The notes beneath the pieces were generated by a model. It saw nothing but the letters and a program-made list of their open reading frames with translations, made no database searches and had not been told where the DNA came from. 7,172 bases of DNA from assembly GCA_963627465.1 (NCBI GenBank), contig CAVGBO010000086.1, forward strand, positions 1-7,172. The letters run 5' to 3'. Source of the DNA: CAKUFA01 sp963627465 (GTDB lineage Bacteria > Bacillota > Clostridia > Christensenellales > Aristaeellaceae). The position numbers were made by a program, and so were the translations under genes. Shown here one piece after another: positions 1-5,909 of the stretch; position 1 is the first letter of the stretch, and the number at the start of each line of letters is the position of its first letter.

Positions 1-107
1 AAGCCCAGGGCGTGACCATGCTCCTGACCAGCCATTATCCAGAGGATTTGGATGCGCTTTGCGATACGTTCACGTATCTGGACGGAGGAAAAAGAGTGGA
101 ACACTGA
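1..107 (+). CDS. ABC transporter ATP-binding protein, C-terminal tail (partial, 5' end outside window)
   Basis: Reading from base 3, 34 codons end at TGA 105-107. The fragment contains LLTSH (about residues 7-11), which fits the H-loop (switch histidine) of ABC ATPases. It is followed by an acidic-rich helix (PEDLDALCD) and the usual closing strand with LDGGK. The chain stops only about five residues after that strand. Such a short end, and the TSH-x-E-x(4)-LCD wording, is typical of exporter-type (ABC-2/CcmA-like) ATPases and not of sugar-importer ATPases, which carry an extra C-terminal domain. Walker A, Walker B and the signature motif lie outside the window, so the substrate is unknown. 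It ends 128 bp before the next gene, and I see no strong terminator between them. Confidence 0.85.
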   Translation, partial: AQGVTMLLTSHYPEDLDALCDTFTYLDGGKRVEH

Positions 108-121
108 AGGTTCCAAAAAAT

Positions 122-150
122 TTGATCAAATAAGGGATGAGATGCAATAA
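122..150 (+). promoter_or_regulatory. Possible housekeeping promoter for the 236-3177 operon
   Basis: TTGATC (122-127) and CAATAA (145-150) are separated by 17 bp, a permissible sigma-A arrangement with only moderate matches to TTGACA/TATAAT. It lies in the 128-bp gap between the ABC ATPase stop and the start at 236. An alternative is a degenerate ECF-type promoter a little further down: TGCAAT at 143-148 and CTATATGG at 170-177, words also found in the sigma-gene promoter at 3267-3272 and 3293-3300. Neither is decisive. Confidence 0.3.
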
Positions 151-235
151 ATTGCGCCTTCTCAACGTTCTATATGGTAGAGGATCGTCCTCAAAGACAA
201 CTGACTGCATGGAATGCAACGATAAGGAGGTCAAC

Positions 236-1114
236 ATGTCGCACAAGTTTCGGATCACACTCGTACTCGCCCTCGTCTGCGCTTTTGCCATTTCTTTCGC
301 CCTTGCTGACGACACCCAGGGATGGGATCTTGCCTTTGCACTCATCGAAAAGGAAACAGGATACACTCGTGACCAGCTTGAAAAGGTTAATATGGTTTAT
401 GGAAACGGTCAGTATGCGTTCAGCGTGAAAATCATCAATCATCCGGCGGATGAAGATGGGTTGCTGGTAGGCGAAATGGACGCAAGCGGCAACAAAATCA
501 GCTTAACCGGTCCGGAAAAAATTCATATTGAATCTCAGCTTCAGCGAGATTTGAAAAACTGCTTCAATAGGCGTGATTGCTATTTGCTTCTGGCGGATGT
601 CTGTGCAGACTGGAATGAAAAGCTTGCCTCGGTGGACGAAGAGACCATAGAAAGTATCTGGGAAAAATATCGTGCCATCCTGGACATGGGCATCACAACG
701 CCGCCGGATGATGTAATTGATTATGATACGGCTTATGCCGCTGCCTGGACGGAACTGGCTGCATATGAAAACTGGACGGCAGATGCGGAAGAACTGTTTC
801 GATTGACCATTTCTGCTTATTATGTATTAAACGATGAACCTGTTTATTTCTTTTATTTTGAAAACCATTCCTATTTTGAGGATGCATATAGTACGGAAGC
901 GGCCATGAAGCAATATAAAAAGAAACTGGCAGCTTATTTTGCTGAGATCGACCAGCAAGCTCCTTACAGCATCGGTGTCGTCCTTTCGGCGAAAACGGGC
1001 AAACTGGTGGAAGCACCCATGATGGATTACATTCCTACGCAGTACCATTATCTTGATTTCTTTATTCGGACAGAGGAGGCTGTGGCAAGCATTGCACAAG
1101 GTGAGCAGCCATGA
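236..1114 (+). CDS. Secreted PepSY-like protein of unknown function
   Basis: A 292-residue protein. The start at 236 is chosen because AAGGAGGT (224-231) lies just upstream and translation from it begins directly with a signal peptide. The same frame stays open up to an ATG at 137, but that extension has no ribosome site and would bury the signal. Residues 1-24 are a short basic N-end, a hydrophobic core and ALA before DD, a signal peptidase I site. The mature part has two regions that resemble PepSY-type folds: about 29-95 (helix, then strands around YAFSVKI and a turn) and about 165-265 (long helices, then PVYFFYF, then GVVLSAKTGKLVE). The second ends with the strand-S-A-K-T-G-K-strand pattern common in PepSY/YpeB-like domains. 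Residue-level homology cannot be tested here, so PepSY is a structural impression. Its stop overlaps the next gene's start (ATGA), so the two are probably co-translated. Confidence 0.85.
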   Translation: MSHKFRITLVLALVCAFAISFALADDTQGWDLAFALIEKETGYTRDQLEKVNMVYGNGQYAFSVKIINHPADEDGLLVGEMDASGNKISLTGPEKIHIESQLQRDLKNCFNRRDCYLLLADVCADWNEKLASVDEETIESIWEKYRAILDMGITTPPDDVIDYDTAYAAAWTELAAYENWTADAEELFRLTISAYYVLNDEPVYFFYFENHSYFEDAYSTEAAMKQYKKKLAAYFAEIDQQAPYSIGVVLSAKTGKLVEAPMMDYIPTQYHYLDFFIRTEEAVASIAQGEQP

Positions 1115-3177
1115 AAAAGAACTTCCTGTTTTGTCTGCTTTTCCTTTTTATCGTTGGCATAGCGTGCGCTGAAGAAATCAATCAAACAATTTTCTTTGAC
1201 GAAGATGATCCCATTCTAAGCATAGCCGCATATGATGAGCATCTGTATCTGCTGACATACAGCGGCGTTTTGACATACGATGCAGGCAGCGGAACAACTT
1301 CACTTGTAACCGATGAAGTCAACGGCAACTATGCCGATGCGCATGGTGTGGACAGACTTTGCGCAACCAATGATGAATTGTATGGCATTCGATATGATGA
1401 TTGTACGGTGTGGCGCATCTTGTATGGCGATACGCTGGATGGATCCTGTGAGCAATTATCCGAAGACACGGATGATGCGTTTATCTTGGAAAGCGTGCTG
1501 ACAACGGATGATGTCTGCTTCCTGATGCAAGAAGGCACTGGCACTTCCCTTCAAATCATGAACCGTGCAACCCAAAAGCGGCGAACCGTCAACCTGAAAA
1601 ATGCTTTCTGCATGGCGGCTTACGGGCAGAACGCCATTGTTTACGCTGCACAATCCAGCGGCGCTGACGGCATCAGCTATACCATCGGCATGGTTGATTT
1701 GGCGTCCGGCGATACTTCTGTTGTGGCACAGCTTAGCGGTGATGTGCATATTACGAACCTGTGCTGCGGTGAGAACGGCACCGTTTTTGCCATTGCAAGG
1801 GGAAATGTGTATCAGCTGGATGAAGCCCATGCTGCCCTTACGGAGGTTGCGTCCATTGCATCGGGGGATGTGGCAGACAGCACCATGCTGGGGACAGATA
1901 CCATTGCGGTTATTGTGGATAATTCCTTGTCCATCCGTGCAATCGGCGGTGAATCACAATCCCGTCAGCTGACCATGTATCAACCAACAGGCCGGAGCGA
2001 TGAATATCAAACGTTCCTGACCGAGCATCCGGAAATTAACCTGAAGTTTGTCGGGGATGAAGATACGTCTGCCGAGGAACAGTTTGTTCAGGACATGGCT
2101 ACACACAGTGCATCCACGGACGTGTATGTCATGTCCGACCTTTCCGTACTTTCCTCGATTGCCAGCAAGGGAATGGCGGCGGATTTGTCCGCATCTTCCG
2201 GTATTGCTCAGCTTGCAAACGACATGTATCCAGCGTTTCAGGAGCTCTTTCTTGCAAATGGGCGAATCATTGCGATTCCGACTGAAATCTACATGGCCGT
2301 TCCTGCATACAATGAAGAATTCTTCACTCGATTCGGTTTCACCGTGCCTGCAACCGCCATGGAATTGCTGGACTTGGCAGAAACCTGGTTTACCGACTAT
2401 GCAGCAGAATACCCGGAAGTGTCCTTTGACCCGTTTTCTAACGGGTTCACGCTGGCAGCCATCTTGAAGCAATACGAAATTGAATGTATGATGGCATCCA
2501 AGCCGCTGTCCTTTGATGATGAAGCTCTTGTACAATTGGTTGAACGATATTGGTCGGTTTATACATTGTATAAAACCAACCAATCATCCGGTTCTGCTGA
2601 ATTGTATGCCTTCAACACGCTGGATCTGCCCCACAGCGCCCGGTATTCACCCTTGCTGCTTTCCGTGCAGGAAGATTTTGATCCAGTGATCAGCAACGCC
2701 TATCTTGAAATGACCTACATGGTCGTCAATCCCTATTCGGAGCACATCGCCGATGCGCTGCTGCTGGCCGAAAGCCTTTGCCATGCCTGGGATGATACGA
2801 CCCGTGTGCTGCTGCTGACATCATCCAATCAAGCGATTGAATGGGCGGATTACACGGTGGAGAAGAATAAACTCCTGGATGAAATTGCGCAGCTAAACGA
2901 ATCGGACGGATCAGCAGACAGCAAACGGGAAACCTTGCAGGCGGAACTGGACATCCTGGAGCAAAATCGATGGGTTGTTACGGAAGCGGAAGTGCAGACC
3001 TATCAAAGCCTTACGTCTCGCATGAAGTTCCTGACGGATGATCCGCTGGATGCTGTCAGTGAACAATACGGACAATATAGTGCCCAGCTGTCGGCAGGCA
3101 AAATCACGGCACGGGAGTTTCTTCACGCCTTGAATGACCGGGTGCAAATGGTGCTGCTGGAACAAGCAGAGAAGTGA
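1111..3177 (+). CDS. Secreted two-part protein: beta-propeller-like N-half plus extracellular solute-binding-protein-like C-half
   Basis: 688 residues, starting at ATG 1111 within an ATGA overlap with the preceding gene (translational coupling). Residues 1-20 form a signal peptide. ACA before EE suits signal peptidase I; the cysteine at 19 is preceded by G-I-A, a poor lipobox, so lipid anchoring is doubtful. Residues about 25-285 are strand-rich repeats of the type strand-D-x-(A/L)-(S/A)-G-D/T-strand (YDAGSGTT, VDLASGDT, GNVYQLDE), as in propeller or quinoprotein-like folds. Residues about 286-570 resemble family-1 extracellular solute-binding proteins: a first strand LTMYQ, EYQTFLTEHPEINLKF, DVYVMSDLS, then NGRIIAIP...AVPAYNEEFF. 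Residues about 583-640 are charged and heptad-like, a likely coiled coil. The last 30 residues (AGKITAREFLHAL) match the usual C-terminal helix of binding proteins. No permease gene is visible, so ligand sensing or binding is an inference. Confidence 0.85.
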   Translation: MKKNFLFCLLFLFIVGIACAEEINQTIFFDEDDPILSIAAYDEHLYLLTYSGVLTYDAGSGTTSLVTDEVNGNYADAHGVDRLCATNDELYGIRYDDCTVWRILYGDTLDGSCEQLSEDTDDAFILESVLTTDDVCFLMQEGTGTSLQIMNRATQKRRTVNLKNAFCMAAYGQNAIVYAAQSSGADGISYTIGMVDLASGDTSVVAQLSGDVHITNLCCGENGTVFAIARGNVYQLDEAHAALTEVASIASGDVADSTMLGTDTIAVIVDNSLSIRAIGGESQSRQLTMYQPTGRSDEYQTFLTEHPEINLKFVGDEDTSAEEQFVQDMATHSASTDVYVMSDLSVLSSIASKGMAADLSASSGIAQLANDMYPAFQELFLANGRIIAIPTEIYMAVPAYNEEFFTRFGFTVPATAMELLDLAETWFTDYAAEYPEVSFDPFSNGFTLAAILKQYEIECMMASKPLSFDDEALVQLVERYWSVYTLYKTNQSSGSAELYAFNTLDLPHSARYSPLLLSVQEDFDPVISNAYLEMTYMVVNPYSEHIADALLLAESLCHAWDDTTRVLLLTSSNQAIEWADYTVEKNKLLDEIAQLNESDGSADSKRETLQAELDILEQNRWVVTEAEVQTYQSLTSRMKFLTDDPLDAVSEQYGQYSAQLSAGKITAREFLHALNDRVQMVLLEQAEK

Positions 3178-3247
3178 TAACACCGAAAGCGAACCTGGCA
3201 AAATTGATTTCCATCATCATGCAGTCATCAATACGAAAAATCTATGC

Positions 3248-3295
3248 TGAAAGTGCCAAAAGAATTTGCAATTCGACTTCGTTGTGCATCTACTA
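3248..3295 (+). promoter_or_regulatory. Probable autoregulated ECF-type promoter of the sigma/anti-sigma operon
   Basis: TTTGCA (3265-3270) and CATCTA (3287-3292) are separated by 16 bp, the usual ECF spacing. The element is repeated at 4656-4686 upstream of the gene at 4717. Over the 31-bp core the two match at 24 positions without gaps, including TCGACTT inside the spacer (3273-3279) and TGCATCTA at the -10 side. Shared flanks are TGAAAGTG (3248-3255), an A-rich CAAAAG block just upstream, and AGGAAAAA downstream (3306-3313). Placement right before the sigma gene suggests autoregulation. Start site and sigma dependence are inferred. Confidence 0.7.
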
Positions 3296-3359
3296 TATGG
3301 AGCATAGGAAAAACGAATGGAATGCTCCGTCAAATGCTTGCGAGAAAGGAGGCACACGG

Positions 3360-3914
3360 ATGCTCCCTCTGCTTATGATAGCGATCAGCGATGAAAGTGA
3401 TCGTGAGCTGATTCAGCGGCTGTTCCTGCAAAATGAGCGCAGCATGTATGCCATGGCCATGTGCATTGTCAAAGAGCATCATACGGCGTGCGATATCGTC
3501 TCTGCGGCATGCGAGAAAATGATCGAGAAGGTCGACTACTTGCGAAACATCGACCTGCAGAAGCAAACTCCGTATATTTTGTCGATCGTGAAAAACACAG
3601 CACTCATGTACTTGCGAAAACGCCGCAACGAAAGCATTTGGGTGGTGCCAGATGAACGCATCTTCGACAGTGCGCCTGTTGGCGATGACGTGGATGACGC
3701 AATCATCTGTGCAGCAGAAATCGATGCATTGCGATGCGCAATCAATCGACTCAAGCCGCAAGAACGCGATTTGCTGATCATGAAGTATTTTGCGCAGATG
3801 GACAATGAAGAAATCAGCAAACAGCTTGGCATCGGAAAAAACAGCGTTCGCTATTACCTTACCATGGCACGAAGAGCATTGAAGAAGGAATTGAAGGAGG
3901 TTTTGCATGCGTGA
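3360..3914 (+). CDS. ECF-family RNA polymerase sigma factor
   Basis: 184 residues. ATG 3360 is chosen for AAAGGAGG (3345-3352), 7 nt upstream; the open frame reaches back to 3174, but that extension runs through the promoter and has no ribosome site. Residues about 14-90 correspond to sigma region 2: helix LIQRLFLQNERSMYAMAMCIV, D45-I-V-x(3)-C-E-K-M at region 2.2, and YILSIVKNTALMYLRKRRN for regions 2.3-2.4, which contact and melt the -10. An acidic linker follows (108-121). Residues about 124-180 are region 4 with LKPQERDLLIMKYF, then the helix-turn-helix NEEISKQLGIGKNSVRYYLTMARRALKK that reads the -35. Only regions 2 and 4 are present and the length is typical of ECF factors. It overlaps the anti-sigma gene by 8 nt and probably drives the promoters at 3265 and 4656. 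I cannot assign an ECF subgroup with certainty. Confidence 0.93.
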   Translation: MLPLLMIAISDESDRELIQRLFLQNERSMYAMAMCIVKEHHTACDIVSAACEKMIEKVDYLRNIDLQKQTPYILSIVKNTALMYLRKRRNESIWVVPDERIFDSAPVGDDVDDAIICAAEIDALRCAINRLKPQERDLLIMKYFAQMDNEEISKQLGIGKNSVRYYLTMARRALKKELKEVLHA

Positions 3915-4629
3915 GGAATATATGAGCTCGCAAGAAATGATGCAGGAAATTGCTGACTTGAAAATCCGACTGGCATTGCAGCAGGAATTTGAGCAGGAAG
4001 CTGCTGATATTATGGAAGGGGCTAATGCCGAAAATGCAGGGCAGACGCAAGCAATGCGTGAGCTGGAAGAGAAGGTTTGCCATGACGTGATGCGGCATAA
4101 AACACCTTTCATGTATCTGCTAAGAAGATCTAGGGGGATGCGCATCCTTGCAGTCGTTTTCATTTTACTGATGGTGAGTATGGGTTCCGCATTTGCAACG
4201 GCTTATATGTTTCAGGCTGGCCTGCTGAAGTTGGATGTACAGAAAGATCAGGAACGGACCTCATATGGCCTGGCACTTACGGGAGAAACACTGGATATTC
4301 CTAATGAATGGACAGGGGTCTTCTATCCGGCATATATTCCGGATGGCTTTACACTGGTTGATGGTCGATTTCAAGAGGCAGAATATCAAAATGCCAATCA
4401 GGATAGTTTATCCTTTAGCGAATATGAGTATGGTACAAGGGTCAGCCTTGATACCGAAGATGCAGCCGTTTCGACAACGAACGTGAACGGTGTGGAGGCA
4501 ACGCTGATTGAGAAGGCTGGATGGTCTGCTGTTGTTTGGTCGGCGAATAATCGTCTCTTTGTGGTGGAAATGGCCGGTTCGGCTGAAGAGGTTGTGAAAA
4601 TCGCCCAAAGTGTCACGCTGATTCCTTAG
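3907..4629 (+). CDS. Membrane anti-sigma factor with extracellular DUF4367-like domain
   Basis: 240 residues. ATG 3907 lies inside the end of the sigma gene (ATGCGTGA, 8-nt overlap), with AAGGAGG at 3894-3900, six bases upstream. Residues 1-75 are cytoplasmic, charged and helical (QEIADLKIRLALQQEFEQE), with no HxxxCxxC zinc anti-sigma motif. Residues about 79-100 form one transmembrane helix after the basic stretch RRSRGMR (positive-inside). Residues about 137-240 show the DUF4367 pattern: FYPAYIPDGF, a run of strands, Y-E-Y-G-T-x-V-S-L-D-T-E, VNGVEATLIEK, VVWSANNRLFVVEMAG and SAEEVVKIAQSV at the end. In known pairs, proteins of this layout bind the ECF factor through the cytoplasmic part and sense the envelope through the outer domain. 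Partnership is inferred from the overlap and domain layout. The signal and the release mechanism (proteolysis or conformational change) cannot be read from sequence. Confidence 0.87.
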   Translation: MREEYMSSQEMMQEIADLKIRLALQQEFEQEAADIMEGANAENAGQTQAMRELEEKVCHDVMRHKTPFMYLLRRSRGMRILAVVFILLMVSMGSAFATAYMFQAGLLKLDVQKDQERTSYGLALTGETLDIPNEWTGVFYPAYIPDGFTLVDGRFQEAEYQNANQDSLSFSEYEYGTRVSLDTEDAAVSTTNVNGVEATLIEKAGWSAVVWSANNRLFVVEMAGSAEEVVKIAQSVTLIP

Positions 4630-4686
4630 TGAAAGTGATTTTTTTCAAAAAAGTATTTGCAGATCGACTTTGAAATGCATCTATTA
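4630..4686 (+). promoter_or_regulatory. Probable ECF-type promoter of the small secreted protein gene
   Basis: This is the second copy of the element before the sigma gene: TTTGCA (4656-4661), 16 bp, CATCTA (4678-4683), with TCGACTT in the spacer (4664-4670) at the same register. TGAAAGTG (4630-4637) directly follows the anti-sigma stop. A T-run and A-run (4639-4652) lie between it and the core, 9 bp longer than in the first copy, and could act as an UP element. AGGAAAAA follows at 4693-4700. Ungapped identity to the sigma-gene copy is 24/31. It begins about 60 bp before the TTG start at 4717. Confidence 0.7.
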
Positions 4687-4701
4687 AGTGTAAGGAAAAA
4701 T

Positions 4702-4719
4702 AAGGAGGTGCTTGATTTG
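4702..4719 (+). promoter_or_regulatory. Ribosome binding site that fixes a TTG start
   Basis: AAGGAGG at 4702-4708 is a near-perfect Shine-Dalgarno, 8 nt from TTG at 4717-4719. The upstream in-frame TTG at 4657 lies inside the promoter core and cannot be the start; the GTG at 4708 overlaps the Shine-Dalgarno itself. There is no ATG at suitable distance, so a TTG start is the only sensible choice. Confidence 0.8.
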
Positions 4720-5136
4720 AAACGTTCTGGAGTTGTTGCAATCTTGTTGGCATGGATCATGTTGCTGATGATGCTGAGCGTACCTGTTGCGTTGGCAAAT
4801 GAGAAGGAGATCTCTCCTGCCTATTTGTATACACAAAAGGTGACCGCATCACTTTCAATCGATGCGAATGGTCAAGCGACTTGCTTCGGATCGATTAAAG
4901 CAAGTGCACAGAGTGATATCTCAATGACGCTTACGCTGTATAAGAAAGCAGGAAGCACATGGACAAGAGTAACATCTTGGAACAGTTCAACTTCCGGTAA
5001 TTCTCTGAAGATTCAGAAGACGTACACTGTTTCTTCAGGAACGTACAAGGTGGTCACTTCCGGCAGCGTAACGACTTCCACAGGTTCGGAACATGTTACG
5101 GAAACTTCATCACAGAGGGTTTATCCGGCGCAATAA
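4717..5136 (+). CDS. Small secreted beta-rich protein, probable ECF sigma target
   Basis: 139 residues starting from TTG 4717 (see the ribosome site at 4702). Residues 1-27 are a signal peptide: KR near the N-end, a long L/M/V/A core and ALA before NE. The mature chain of about 112 residues is rich in S, T and alternating hydrophobics, suggesting a single beta-sandwich: VTASLSIDANGQATC, ISMTLTLYKKAGSTWTRVTSWN, then YTVSSGTYKVVTSGSV. The order 'VTA-LSI-G-A-C-G', 'L-x-K-x-G-x-W-x-x-V-x-S-W', 'G-T-Y-K-V' recalls small secreted Firmicutes proteins of unknown function. I have a weak recollection of the DUF6147 family but cannot confirm it. There is one cysteine in the mature part. It sits alone between the anti-sigma gene and a gene-poor stretch and carries its own copy of the ECF-type promoter, so it is the best candidate for an effector of that regulon. 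Its function is unknown. Confidence 0.85.
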   Translation: MKRSGVVAILLAWIMLLMMLSVPVALANEKEISPAYLYTQKVTASLSIDANGQATCFGSIKASAQSDISMTLTLYKKAGSTWTRVTSWNSSTSGNSLKIQKTYTVSSGTYKVVTSGSVTTSTGSEHVTETSSQRVYPAQ

Positions 5137-5417
5137 TGACTGCTCGAAACAATTGGAACAACATGATGAAAGACTAGCTGACAAATCGGTCGGTTGGCAA
5201 TATGACCATAAGAAGGAGGTTGATTGGCGGAATGCGCAGGAAGAGATAAAATCTTCGCAACTAACGTGAACCTCAAACTGCTGCAGGACTGAATGAAAGA
5301 ATTATATGCAGAGGGAAATGGCAGTGTTTTCTTGAGCACAGTGCTCACAAAATGTCCGAAACATAAATTTCATTTCAGGATGCACAAAACAACCAAATGA
5401 GAAAGCGAGAAATGACA
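5137..5417 (+). other. Intergenic stretch without a supported gene
   Basis: 281 bp between the small secreted protein and the broken gene. It contains a strong but orphan Shine-Dalgarno (AAGGAGGT, 5213-5220). The only frames behind it are very short: TTG 5224 gives 22 codons, and ATG 5232 gives five codons. A 35-codon frame from 5293 to 5400 has no good ribosome site and no recognisable pattern. A 15-bp palindrome lies at 5333-5347. I see no hairpin terminator after 5136 and no clear copy of the 31-bp ECF-type promoter. The stretch may be the remnant of a lost gene, a long leader, or spacer. Confidence 0.5.
5333..5347. repeat. Perfect 15-bp palindrome, possible operator
   Basis: TGAGCAC and GTGCTCA form perfect 7-bp inverted arms around one central base (5340). 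With one skipped base the symmetry continues into TTTT (5327-5330) and AAAA (5349-5352). It lies about 70 bp upstream of the broken secreted-protein gene start at 5418, where a regulator could bind. The one-base loop makes it a poor RNA hairpin. It does not match the usual Gram-positive LexA box. No regulator can be assigned. Confidence 0.35.
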
Positions 5418-5834
5418 ATGAGACATTTTGCGTACACGATGATGGTCGTACTACTGGCTATAATTGTCTGCGTAACCGCATTCGCAGAGACGTTTACTAC
5501 AACATTAGCGTGTAATAGCACGGCGGATAGTGCCTATACGTATGTGGCCAATTGAAATGCTTCGAAGAAAAAGACAGGAAAGGTTTACGTCTATCACACG
5601 GTTAATACATCTGGAGCTAATTTGGGATATACCAATCATTTCCGCATCTATGTTGATGGTGCGACTAGTGCAAATAACAACAAATGGATTACACCGAGGA
5701 AGAATACGGCGATCTACAGTAGTGCCATTGTGGAATCAAGCAGCGTTGATGTCAAGGCACGTGGAAACACGAAATACAATGATGCAGGGTTCAGTTCAAT
5801 TACGATCAGCGGATCTGTTGGATGGCCTAAATAA
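5418..5834 (+). pseudogene. Small secreted protein gene interrupted by an in-frame TGA
   Basis: One continuous frame of 139 codons from ATG 5418 to TAA 5832-5834, broken only by TGA at 5553-5555 (codon 46). The start is uncertain: 5418 has the weak AAAGCGAG (5402-5409) 8 nt upstream, and ATG 5412 in the same frame is too close to it. Before the stop is a convincing signal peptide ending AFA before ET, then about 22 mature residues. After it the frame continues for 92 residues of S/T/N-rich beta-type sequence (KVYVYHTVNT, HFRIYVDG, VDVKARGNTKY, ITISGSVGW). Neither half is likely to function alone, and no ribosome site precedes a restart codon in the second half. A TGG, CGA or GGA codon changed by one base would explain it. 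TGA ends several other genes here, so codon reassignment is unlikely. The family is not recognised. A hairpin starts 7 bp after the final stop. Confidence 0.75.
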
Positions 5835-5841
5835 GTGAAAG

Positions 5842-5879
5842 CATCTGGAGGAATCCGGATTCAAGGGTTCCTCCAGATG
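5842..5879 (+). terminator. Strong hairpin, probable intrinsic terminator or attenuator
   Basis: CATCTGGAGGAA (5842-5853) and TTCCTCCAGATG (5868-5879) pair perfectly over 12 bp. Inward they add a G-U and two G-C pairs (5854-5856 with 5865-5867), leaving an 8-base loop. The following bases (TTCTTC) are only moderately T-rich, so termination may be incomplete. It starts 7 bp after the broken gene's stop and ends 30 bp before the next start, leaving almost no room for a separate promoter downstream. The right arm carries TCCTCC, which could also pair with the next gene's ribosome site at 5897-5902. Confidence 0.7.
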
Positions 5880-5909
5880 TTCTTCGATATCGAAACAGGA
5901 GATGGCATG

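Noticed and set aside
180..192. Small inverted repeat GAGGA-TCG-TCCTC in the leader of the first operon
   Set aside because: Five pairs with a three-base loop is common by chance and there is no T tract.
137..235. N-terminal extension of the secreted protein from ATG 137
   Set aside because: No ribosome site, and it would place 33 residues ahead of a clear signal peptide.
1954..2583. Minus-strand frame of 209 codons
   Set aside because: Antisense to the solute-binding-like half of the protein at 1111-3177; no domain pattern.
3174..3359. N-terminal extension of the sigma factor from ATG 3174
   Set aside because: It would run through the promoter at 3265-3295, has no ribosome site, and adds 62 residues unlike sigma factors; ATG 3360 has AAAGGAGG.
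3330..4163. Long minus-strand open frame of 277 codons across the sigma and anti-sigma genes
   Set aside because: It lies antisense to two well-supported coding regions, its composition (many C, H, S) is typical of a shadow frame, and it has no recognisable domain.
5301..5326. Possible decayed copy of the ECF-type promoter (TATGCAGA...GAAATGGCAG)
   Set aside because: The spacer is several bases too short and the TCGACTT block is missing; the likeness is limited to short words.
5121..5348. Minus-strand frame of 75 codons in the gene-poor stretch
   Set aside because: GTG start without a ribosome site, overlaps the end of the gene at 4717, and shows no protein-like pattern.
5553..5600. TGA read as selenocysteine or as tryptophan
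   Set aside because: No convincing SECIS-like hairpin directly follows, only a short TTCGAA-type palindrome. TGA also ends the genes at 1114, 3177, 3914 and 7043.
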